Shown piece after piece: positions 9,489-15,006 of a stretch of 23,392 bases of DNA. Source of the stretch: Bordetella parapertussis. GTDB taxonomy: Bacteria > Pseudomonadota > Gammaproteobacteria > Burkholderiales > Burkholderiaceae_C. A program made the position numbers and the translations under genes. The notes under the pieces were generated by a model. That model was not told the DNA's origin. It saw only the letters and a program-made list of their open reading frames with translations, and made no database searches. The stretch covers positions 1-23,392 of the forward strand of contig CAMDKD010000042.1 of NCBI GenBank assembly GCA_945901125.1, in the 5' to 3' direction. Within the stretch, counting starts at the first letter, position 1. The number at the start of each line of letters is the position of its first letter.

Positions 9489-9548
9489 GAAAACGTCGAG
9501 CAGACGACGACATGGCGGGCGGGCCGACGCGAACATTGGCGCGTAGCG
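9489..9548 (+). repeat. 60-bp direct repeat, copy 1 (downstream side of toxin-antitoxin cassette)
   Basis: Aligned by hand with 10393-10452, 54 of 60 positions agree, including a 33-nt identical core (9511-9543). It ends 6 nt from the antitoxin stop codon. The repeat is GC-rich and looks non-coding. Together with copy 2 it brackets the toxin-antitoxin pair. Confidence 0.9.
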
Positions 9549-9554
9549 TATACA

Positions 9555-9884
9555 TCAACAAGCTAATGCATCAATCCCTTTTTTCTCAATGATCTGTAAT
9601 AGCTTGGCCGCAGCGCCAACAGGATGCTTGCCTGAAGCAGGAGATTCCCATTTTTGAACCGTAGATGGGCGCACATTCAGAAATCCAGCAAACACCGCCT
9701 GGCTCATCTTGGCTTTTTTCATGCGAATCGCAGCCACGCGTTCAGCAGAGTAAGCAGGTGGTGTAGTCCCCAGTGCCTTGATTTGTTCTAGGTTTTTCAT
9801 TGAAACAATGCCACGTTTTGACAGCAATGTAGCCATTTCAATCATTTCACCAGCAACCCGGTCAACTTTTTTCTTTGCAGTCAT
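9555..9884 (-). CDS. XRE-family antitoxin of a toxin-first type II toxin-antitoxin pair
   Basis: DNA-binding antitoxin, 109 aa from ATG 9884. The C-terminal half holds a helix-turn-helix of the XRE/HigA-NadS type: AERVAAIRMKKAKMSQAVFA then FLNVRPSTVQKWE, with the Q-V-F-A and S-T-V-Q-K-W-E pattern typical of this group. The N-terminal half presumably binds the toxin. I chose ATG 9884 over the upstream ATG 9926 because a GAGGA Shine-Dalgarno site sits 8 nt before it and the first 14 codons of the longer form only read through toxin coding sequence. It overlaps the toxin gene by 23 nt, the usual coupling in such operons. It probably represses the operon by binding the inverted repeats at the toxin promoter. 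Confidence 0.9.
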   Translation of the reverse strand: MTAKKKVDRVAGEMIEMATLLSKRGIVSMKNLEQIKALGTTPPAYSAERVAAIRMKKAKMSQAVFAGFLNVRPSTVQKWESPASGKHPVGAAAKLLQIIEKKGIDALAC

Positions 9885-10257
9885 GACAAATTTCCTCGAT
9901 GTATCCGTCCTGCATCGCATCTTCAATTTGAAGAATAGTTGATGCTTGTAAATCCTTTGCTATCAGTTGCGCCTGTGCCACTGATGCATCTGAAAAGTCA
10001 GTACCTGGATCACTTTTTGAGCGACCAGCCATAAAAAAAATACCATCAGCGCACCTGTTAGCAACCAGAGTTCGCGTTGCCCCACGCTTACCGTGTCCAG
10101 ACACGGCAATGCGTTTTTTACATATCCCAGCGCCGAGATCTGCCTCATACTGGCCAGCAAGAATTTCTTCTGCAGCAGCGCATAGCTGATCGTCAGTCAA
10201 AATTTTCTTGGCCCAACGCGAGAAGGTCTTTAACTTGAATACGCGTTTCTTTTTCAT
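9862..10257 (-). CDS. RelE/HigB-type toxin
   Basis: Small basic toxin of the RelE/ParE superfamily, the subgroup that pairs with XRE (NadS-like) antitoxins; 131 aa. Family features are the opening K-R-V-F-K-x-K-x-F-x-R-W-A-K-K, the LGAGICKKRIA segment (41-51), GKRGATRTLVA (56-66, the basic strand lining the putative RNA-binding site) and the FFMAGRSKSD region (74-83). The family usually cleaves mRNA on the ribosome; that activity is inferred. A C-terminal tail of about 25 residues (MQDGYIEEICHDCKEKS) is longer than in many homologues and has two Cys. The toxin comes first, the antitoxin second with a 23-nt overlap. No Shine-Dalgarno site precedes ATG 10257, and the predicted -10 box is so close that the mRNA may be leaderless. 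Confidence 0.88.
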   Translation of the reverse strand: MKKKRVFKLKTFSRWAKKILTDDQLCAAAEEILAGQYEADLGAGICKKRIAVSGHGKRGATRTLVANRCADGIFFMAGRSKSDPGTDFSDASVAQAQLIAKDLQASTILQIEDAMQDGYIEEICHDCKEKS

Positions 10258-10265
10258 TACACATA

Positions 10266-10295
10266 ACTATAGCAAAAAATGCAATAGTCAATCAA
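10266..10295 (-). promoter_or_regulatory. Predicted sigma70 promoter of the toxin-antitoxin operon with inverted-repeat operator
   Basis: On the minus strand a -35 TTGATT (10295-10290) and -10 TATAGT (10271-10266) are separated by 18 nt. An inverted repeat with arms 10266-10273 and 10281-10288 (7 of 8 matching, 7-nt spacer) covers the -10 box and spacer, a good operator position for the XRE antitoxin. The -10 box ends 8 nt before the toxin ATG. Confidence 0.6.
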
Positions 10296-10303
10296 CGATC
10301 GTT
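10294..10303. promoter_or_regulatory. Perfect 10-bp palindrome beside the -35 box (possible second operator)
   Basis: AACGATCGTT is a perfect palindrome touching the upstream edge of the -35 hexamer of the toxin promoter. The position suits repressor binding, but a 10-bp palindrome can arise by chance. Confidence 0.35.
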
Positions 10304-10392
10304 TCAACTTAAAAAACTGGTAACCACAATACCAAGGTTGATTCACGGCTTGAACACCCGACTTAGCAACGAACCGGGGAAACTTAGCCGGA

Positions 10393-10452
10393 GAAAACAC
10401 CGAGCGGACGATGCCATGGCGGGCGGGCCGACGCGAACATTGGCGCGCAGCG
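10393..10452 (+). repeat. 60-bp direct repeat, copy 2 (upstream side of toxin-antitoxin cassette)
   Basis: Partner of 9489-9548 in the same orientation, 6 mismatches in 60 by hand alignment; identical core 10415-10447. The two cores are 904 bp apart, and the only genes between them are the toxin and antitoxin. Confidence 0.9.
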
Positions 10453-10510
10453 GTAAAGTGAAATTATTCGCAAATGTGTTATGTTAAAGGCTTATCTCCC
10501 CAGTTGCTTC

Positions 10511-10545
10511 GGTGGCTGGGCGCGAAGCCACCTCAGGGTGGCTTC
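10511..10545. other. Three-arm competing hairpin
   Basis: Arm B (GAAGCCACC, 10524-10532) forms a perfect 9-bp stem with arm C (GGTGGCTTC, 10537-10545) over a 4-nt loop. Arm B can instead pair over 7 bp with arm A (GGTGGCT, 10511-10517). The two structures exclude each other. It sits just upstream of the truncated NYN gene and could belong to a dispersed repeat or a leader; no function is shown. Confidence 0.5.
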
Positions 10546-10564
10546 TGCATTTCTTGAGTCCGAT

Positions 10565-10699
10565 GTGCGCACAAACATCTATGTTGACGGCTTCAATCTC
10601 TACTACGGGGCCTTGCGGAAAACACCTTACCGCTGGGTGAATCTGGAAGCTCTGTTTCAGTTCCTGCTGCCCCAAAACACTATTCAGGAAATCAAGAAC
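10565..10699 (+). pseudogene. 5' fragment of a NYN/DUF88 (LabA-like PIN-fold) gene
   Basis: The frame from GTG 10565 reads VRTNIYVDGFNLYYGALRK and on to LLPQNTIQEIK, which matches the N-terminal strand and first helices of NYN-domain nucleases; the Asp in YVDGFN is the first conserved metal-binding acidic residue. Homology stops at 10696, and the sequence continues straight into the REP-like palindrome at 10700, so about three quarters of the domain is missing, including the other acidic residues. The frame extends upstream to ATG 10481, but that part encodes the hairpin region and shows no homology I recognise. The reading frame continues to a stop at 10787-10789. A non-functional remnant is most likely. 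Confidence 0.65.
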
Positions 10700-10720
10700 A
10701 ATTGGTCTCTGACCCCAATT
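10700..10720. repeat. REP-like 21-bp palindromic element, copy 1
   Basis: Arms AATTGG (10700-10705) and CCAATT (10715-10720) enclose a TCTCTGACC core. It differs from the copy at 11362-11382 at three positions. Elements of this kind, with a GGGGTCAGA core, are widespread intergenic repeats mobilised by REP-associated tyrosine transposases (established knowledge; no such transposase is in this window). A partial second unit (CTGACCGCAATTACC) follows directly. Confidence 0.7.
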
Positions 10721-10793
10721 ACCCTGACCGCAATTACCGAAGTGAACACATCACATTGCATCAAAAGTGCGTTAGCGATAAACTTTTAACGCG

Positions 10794-11030
10794 ATGAACA
10801 TACTGAATTTCGACACCCTGAAATACGCTAAACGCCTCAAAGCAGCAGGTATGGATCCTTTGCTGGCCGAAGAACAAGCTGCTGCCATGGCTGAGGTGCT
10901 GGAAATTAATTTACAAAATCTGGCTACCAAATCAGACCTTTTATTGCTGGAACAACGCATGGTCATCAAACTCGGTGCATTGATGGTTGTCAGCATAGGC
11001 GCACTTACCGGCTTAATGAAATTATTCTGA
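10794..11030 (+). CDS. Small DUF1640-like coiled-coil protein with C-terminal membrane helix
   Basis: 78 aa. The opening NFDTLKYAKRLKAAGMD and the following LAEEQAAAMAEVLE match the pattern of small bacterial DUF1640/CCDC90-like proteins: a short head, a predicted coiled coil (about 15-55, with ATKSDLLLLEQRM) and one membrane segment (about 57-76, LGALMVVSIGALTGLM). The function of this family is not known; such genes often lie near toxin-antitoxin genes in mobile regions. No strong Shine-Dalgarno site is visible before ATG 10794. It lies between the REP-like element and the solitary HigA gene. Confidence 0.75.
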   Translation: MNILNFDTLKYAKRLKAAGMDPLLAEEQAAAMAEVLEINLQNLATKSDLLLLEQRMVIKLGALMVVSIGALTGLMKLF

Positions 11031-11034
11031 CGCC

Positions 11035-11064
11035 ATGCTTGTAGATTATCTGGACTATCACTGA
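11035..11064 (+). pseudogene. Possible last codons of a lost HigB toxin
   Basis: Directly before the higA-like gene the frame reads LVDYLDYH then TGA (11038-11064). HigB toxins commonly end in a D-Y-H tail (for example ...NYEDYH in the classical Rts1 protein) and the stop lies just before higA, as here (7 nt). The rest of a HigB frame is absent. The match is short and could be chance. Confidence 0.4.
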
Positions 11065-11071
11065 GGAATTT

Positions 11072-11347
11072 ATGACTCGCATGCACAATCCGCCGCATCC
11101 AGGCGAAGTCCTTAGGGAGTATCTGGGTGGCATCACAATCACTGCAGCTGCCATTAAATTAGGCGTCAACCGAGTCACTCTTTCTCGTGTGATCTCAGGT
11201 GCATCCGGCATTTCAGCCGACATGGCCTACCGCCTTGCCCAAGCTTTCGGCACCAGTGCTGAAATGTGGGCTGGCATGCAGATGCAGTACGACCTCTACC
11301 AAGCCGGCAAGCTCAAACGGCCTAAGATCGAAAGACTGGCGGCTTAA
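11072..11347 (+). CDS. higA: HigA-family antitoxin (solitary)
   Basis: Small XRE-type DNA-binding protein, 91 aa. The opening HNPPHPGEVLREYL is the hallmark of the HigA antidote family, followed by the helix-turn-helix ITAAAIKLGVNRVTLSRVI (23-41), SGASGISADMAYRLAQAFG (42-60), and the conserved W-x-x-M-Q-x-Q-Y-D-L end. A GAGGAA Shine-Dalgarno site lies 6 nt before ATG 11072. In normal higBA loci a toxin gene of about 90 codons lies immediately upstream; here the upstream gene is the DUF1640-like protein, and only a possible HigB tail remains. The protein may now act as an orphan regulator or protect against related toxins. Confidence 0.9.
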   Translation: MTRMHNPPHPGEVLREYLGGITITAAAIKLGVNRVTLSRVISGASGISADMAYRLAQAFGTSAEMWAGMQMQYDLYQAGKLKRPKIERLAA

Positions 11348-11361
11348 CTGGTCACCAAAAC

Positions 11362-11382
11362 AATTGGAACCTGACCCCAATT
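11362..11382. repeat. REP-like 21-bp palindromic element, copy 2
   Basis: Same arms as copy 1 (AATTGG and CCAATT) with core AACCTGACC; 18 of 21 positions agree with 10700-10720. It lies in the 53-bp gap between the converging higA and fadB-like genes and closes the accessory block. Confidence 0.7.
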
Positions 11383-11400
11383 AACATCCCATTGATTAAA

Positions 11401-13557
11401 TTAACCCGCCTGATAGTCCCGCAAGGTCTGAATCACCTCAGACGTCAGTGCAAATCCAGGCCCGTGCTTAGCTGCCAGCACCGCGCAGTTGACGATGAAG
11501 TTATCCAAACCTTCAGAGTAGACAAACTGCAAAGCCCCGCCGGTCCACGCCGGAAAACCGATGGCGAAAATCGATCCTATGTTGGCATCGTGGCTGGAGG
11601 TCAATACCCGCTCTTGCAAACAGCGCGCCGTCTCCACCGCCTGGCGGTACAGCAAACGCTGTTTGATCGCTTCTTGCGCTTGCAAAGGGTCAGCATCAAA
11701 CGGTTTTTCAAAATGTGTTTTCAAACCCGGCCACAAATGCTTGGGCCCACCCGCCGGGTAGTCGTAGTAACCGGCACCCGCCGCCCTGCCGTTGCGCTTG
11801 AACTCTTTCACCATGCGCTCGACCAGCAACTCGCCGCTACCGGCTTCATAGGTACGGCCCTCTGCCGCAAAGTCGGCACGGGTTTGATCCAGCACCAGCA
11901 CCGACAAAGACAAAGCCGTCGCGTCCAGCACTTCCAGCGGCCCGACCGGCATACCGGCCATCACCGCTGCGCGTTCTATCAGCGGCGCAGGCACGCCCTC
12001 GGCCAGCATGGCCGCGCCTTCCATCACATACTTACCGAATACACGGCTGGTGAAAAACCCGCGCGAGTCGTTCACCACGATTGGCGTTTTGCCCAGCGCC
12101 AGCACATAGTCGTAAGCGCGTGCCAAAGTTTCATCGCTGGTTTGCTCGCCGCGAATGATTTCCACCAGTTTCATCTTGTCGACTGGCGAGAAAAAATGCA
12201 GGCCGACAAAATGCGCCGGGCGCGCACTCGCCTTGGCCAGACCGCTGACCGGCAAAGTCGAGGTGTTGGTGGCAAACACGCCGTCTGCCGCCAGCATGGC
12301 CTCGGCCTCTTGCGTCACCTGCGCTTTGAGCGCGCGGTTTTCAAACACGGCTTCGATGATCAAGTCGCAGCCTTTCAAATCCGCCATGCTGTCCGTCGCC
12401 TGAATCAAGGCCATGGTTTTGAGTTGCTGCGTCGCTTCCATGCGGCCGCTGTCGACTTGTTTGGCGGTCAGCTTGTGCGTGTAGTCGCGGCCTTGCTGAG
12501 CTTTGTCCAGGCTGACGTCTTTCAATACACAAGGAATGCCGCGCATGGCGTTGGCATACGCAATGCCCGCGCCCATCATGCCCGCGCCCAAAATGCCCAC
12601 ACGCGTGGGCTTCCACACCGGTGCATTACCGGGGCGCGATTTGCCCGACTTGATGGCGGTGGTGTTAAAGAAGAACGCGGTGATCATGTTCTTGGCGGTC
12701 TGGCCGGTCATCACACGCACCAGCTTGCGGGTTTCTATGCGCGTGGCGGTATCGAAATCGACTTGCGCGCCCTCCACCATGGCTTCCAAAATAGCAAGTG
12801 CGGCCGGGTACAAACCGTGCGCCTTGTTGAACAACATGGCCGGTGCCACCGCCAAGCCATTGACCATGGCCGGGCTGCTCAAGCTGCCGCCGGGCATTTT
12901 GTAGCCCTTGGCGTCCCAGGCTTGCGCAGACTGCGGATGCGCGGCAATGTACTCGCGCGCCATGGCGTGCAATTTGTCTGAGCTGTCGGCCACGCCTTGT
13001 GCCAGGCCAAGTTCCAGCGCTTGTTGCGGCCCGAACAGCTTGCCTTCCATCAGATACGGCTGGGCCGTCATCACGCCGAGCAAGCGCGTCATTTTGGTGA
13101 TGCCATTGGCGCCAGGAATCAAACCCAGCGTCACCTCGGGCAGGCCTAAGGGAATTTTCGGGTTGTTCAACACAAAGCGCGCATGCGCCACCAGCGCCAA
13201 TTCCCAGCCGCCACCCAAGGCCGCGCCTTCGATGATCGCCACTATGGGTTTGCCCAAAGTTTCAATCCGCCTGAACGCGCGCTTCAAGCCTTCCATGGAC
13301 TCGAACAAGACCTTGGCATCCGTCGCTTTGAGCGTTAACACGCCTTTCAAATCCGCTCCGGCAAAAAAAGTTTTTTTAGCTGAGGTGAACAACACGCCTT
13401 GCAGCTTGTCCGCGTCCTGTTGCAATTGATCTGCCAGCGCCGCCATGTCGGCGTACCACTCGGGCTTCATGGTGTTCACCGCAGAGCCGGGTTCGTCAAA
13501 ACACACGGTGGCAATGCCGTCGTCGGCCAGCTGGTAACGCAAGTTGGAAAAAGTCAT
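11401..13557 (-). CDS. Bifunctional enoyl-CoA hydratase / 3-hydroxyacyl-CoA dehydrogenase (FadB/FadJ-like)
   Basis: Beta-oxidation multifunctional enzyme, 718 aa, the usual length for the FadB/FadJ family. The N-terminal crotonase domain (about 1-190) has the oxyanion-hole segments FFAGADLKG (64-72) and GAALGGGWEL (111-120), with likely catalytic Glu119 and Glu141. The NAD-binding dehydrogenase domain begins at GILGAGMMGAG (321-331), and LHFFSPVDKMKLVEI (453-467) carries the catalytic His454. The C-terminal dehydrogenase domain repeats fill 490-718. I chose ATG 13557 because an upstream frame to ATG 13605 lies within the thiolase 3' end and adds an unrelated 16 residues. Only 1 nt separates it from the thiolase stop, so the two form an operon encoding the last three steps of the fatty-acid cycle. 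Confidence 0.95.
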   Translation of the reverse strand: MTFSNLRYQLADDGIATVCFDEPGSAVNTMKPEWYADMAALADQLQQDADKLQGVLFTSAKKTFFAGADLKGVLTLKATDAKVLFESMEGLKRAFRRIETLGKPIVAIIEGAALGGGWELALVAHARFVLNNPKIPLGLPEVTLGLIPGANGITKMTRLLGVMTAQPYLMEGKLFGPQQALELGLAQGVADSSDKLHAMAREYIAAHPQSAQAWDAKGYKMPGGSLSSPAMVNGLAVAPAMLFNKAHGLYPAALAILEAMVEGAQVDFDTATRIETRKLVRVMTGQTAKNMITAFFFNTTAIKSGKSRPGNAPVWKPTRVGILGAGMMGAGIAYANAMRGIPCVLKDVSLDKAQQGRDYTHKLTAKQVDSGRMEATQQLKTMALIQATDSMADLKGCDLIIEAVFENRALKAQVTQEAEAMLAADGVFATNTSTLPVSGLAKASARPAHFVGLHFFSPVDKMKLVEIIRGEQTSDETLARAYDYVLALGKTPIVVNDSRGFFTSRVFGKYVMEGAAMLAEGVPAPLIERAAVMAGMPVGPLEVLDATALSLSVLVLDQTRADFAAEGRTYEAGSGELLVERMVKEFKRNGRAAGAGYYDYPAGGPKHLWPGLKTHFEKPFDADPLQAQEAIKQRLLYRQAVETARCLQERVLTSSHDANIGSIFAIGFPAWTGGALQFVYSEGLDNFIVNCAVLAAKHGPGFALTSEVIQTLRDYQAG

Positions 13558-13558
13558 G

Positions 13559-14764
13559 TCAAACCCGTTCAATGATGGTGGCAATGCCCATGCCGCCGCC
13601 GACACACAAAGTGATCAGGCCGCGCTTGAGTTGGCGACGCTCGAGTTCGTCAAGCAAGGTGCCGACCAGCATGGCACCGGTCGCGCCCAGCGGGTGACCG
13701 AGCGCGATAGCGCCGCCATTGACATTGACTTTCTCGTGCGGCACATGCATTTCCAACATGAAGCGCATGGGCACAGCGGCAAACGCTTCGTTGACTTCAA
13801 ACAAATCGATGTCGTCTACGCTCAGGCCTGCTTTGGCCAAAGCTTTGCGCGCGGCTGGCATGGGGCCGGTCAGCATGATGGTCGGGTCGGCACCCGACAA
13901 AGCGGTGGCCACAATGCGCCCGCGCGGCGTCAAACCCATGGCTTTGCCCTTGGCTTCGCTGCCTATCAACACGGCGGCTGCGCCGTCGACGATGCCCGAT
14001 GAATTGCCGGCGGTGTGCACATGCGTGATGCGCTCGACCTGCGGGTAACGCGCCAAGGCCACGGCGTCAAAACCCATCTTGCCCATGTCGGCAAAACTGG
14101 CTTTCAACGCGCCCAGGCCGTCAAGCGTGGTGCGCGGTTTGATGAACTCGTCGCGCTCGAGCACCGGCAAACCGATTTCATCCATCACTGGCAACACCGA
14201 GCGGTCGAAGCGGCCATCGGCCTGCGCCGCTGCGGCGCGTTGTTGCGAGGTGAGCGCAAAACGGTCCACGTCTTCGCGGCTCCAACCGGCCAAGGTGGCG
14301 ATCAAATCCGCGCCTATGCCTTGCGGCGTGAAACCGATGGCTGCGTTGGTGGCCGGATCTTGCGACCAGGCACCGCCGTCCGAGCCCATGGGGACGCGCG
14401 ACATGCTTTCCACGCCGCCGCAAACCACCAGGTCTTCCCAGCCGCTGGCGACTTTTTGCGCGCCCATGTTCACCGCTTCCAGGCCGGAGGCGCAAAAACG
14501 GTTGATTTGCACGCCGCTGACCCGCACGTCCCAACCGGCTTTGAGCAAAGCGGTTTTTGGCAACACAGAACCTTGTTCGCCCACCGGACTGACGCAGCCC
14601 ATGACCACGTCGTCCACCTCGGCCGGGTCAAAGTCGTGGCGCTGTTGCAGCTGATTCAGCAAACCGCCGAGCAAATCGACCGGTTTGATCGGGTGCAGGC
14701 TGCCGTCTTTTTTGCCTTTGCCGCGCGGCGTGCGCACCGCGTCAAAAATCATGGCGTGGGTCAT
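13559..14764 (-). CDS. Acetyl-CoA C-acyltransferase (3-ketoacyl-CoA thiolase)
   Basis: Thiolase, 401 aa from ATG 14764, which has GGAG 7 nt upstream; ATG 14833 would add 23 residues not seen in the family. The active-site residues are in place: nucleophile Cys91 in NRFCASGLEA, NEAFAA (325-330), His357 in ALGHPLGATG, and Cys387 in CVGGGMG. It cleaves 3-ketoacyl-CoA to acetyl-CoA and a shortened acyl-CoA; by neighbourhood it works with the adjacent FadB-like protein, although chain-length preference and a biosynthetic role cannot be excluded. The gene leads the operon. Confidence 0.95.
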   Translation of the reverse strand: MTHAMIFDAVRTPRGKGKKDGSLHPIKPVDLLGGLLNQLQQRHDFDPAEVDDVVMGCVSPVGEQGSVLPKTALLKAGWDVRVSGVQINRFCASGLEAVNMGAQKVASGWEDLVVCGGVESMSRVPMGSDGGAWSQDPATNAAIGFTPQGIGADLIATLAGWSREDVDRFALTSQQRAAAAQADGRFDRSVLPVMDEIGLPVLERDEFIKPRTTLDGLGALKASFADMGKMGFDAVALARYPQVERITHVHTAGNSSGIVDGAAAVLIGSEAKGKAMGLTPRGRIVATALSGADPTIMLTGPMPAARKALAKAGLSVDDIDLFEVNEAFAAVPMRFMLEMHVPHEKVNVNGGAIALGHPLGATGAMLVGTLLDELERRQLKRGLITLCVGGGMGIATIIERV

Positions 14765-14794
14765 GGGAATCTCCGTGGGATGGGTAATTGGATA

Positions 14795-14809
14795 CCGGTA
14801 AATAACCGG
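14795..14809. promoter_or_regulatory. Inverted repeat in the thiolase 5' leader
   Basis: CCGGT and ACCGG arms flank AAATA, 31 nt upstream of the thiolase start. It could be a repressor site or a small hairpin in the mRNA leader. It does not match an operator consensus I recognise. Confidence 0.35.
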
Positions 14810-14897
14810 ACTGGTGCCTGGATTATCAAACAAGCCCAGTAGCGCTCAGCACCGGCACCTGGCGATGTTGCAAGTCAGTCAATACGCCTAGTCAATT

Positions 14898-14948
14898 AAA
14901 GGCATTTAATACCTTTTATGCATTTAAATGCTACTTTATTCATATAAT
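14898..14948 (+). promoter_or_regulatory. AT-rich promoter region of the giant adhesin gene
   Basis: The 242-bp gap between the divergent thiolase and adhesin genes turns AT-rich from about 14890. It holds a perfect 12-bp palindrome GCATTTAAATGC (14920-14931), an earlier GCATTTA copy (14902-14908), an imperfect AAAGG/CCTTT repeat, and a consensus -10 TATAAT (14943-14948). No good -35 is placed 16-18 nt upstream, so an activator may be needed. The Shine-Dalgarno AAAGGA lies about 8 nt before ATG 15007. Confidence 0.45.
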
Positions 14949-15006
14949 TTCCAAGCAACTTTAGCAATTTTAATGATTTTAAGCCTCTTCTCAAAGGACG
15001 AACACC

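Noticed and set aside
9489..10452. Integron-type cassette with attC sites
   Set aside because: Toxin-antitoxin cassettes are common in integrons, but I find no GTTRRRY / RYYYAAC pair at the repeats and no integrase.
10481..10564. Coding start of the NYN gene at ATG 10481
   Set aside because: The first 28 codons translate the hairpin region and do not resemble NYN proteins; GTG 10565 sits at the homology start.
11392..12981. Long plus-strand open frame of 529 codons
   Set aside because: It is antisense to the strongly supported FadB-like gene, is rich in His/Arg/Gln with no family signature, and reflects codon bias of the opposite strand.
14015..14842. Plus-strand open frame of 275 codons
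   Set aside because: Antisense to the thiolase gene; composition is that of a shadow frame.
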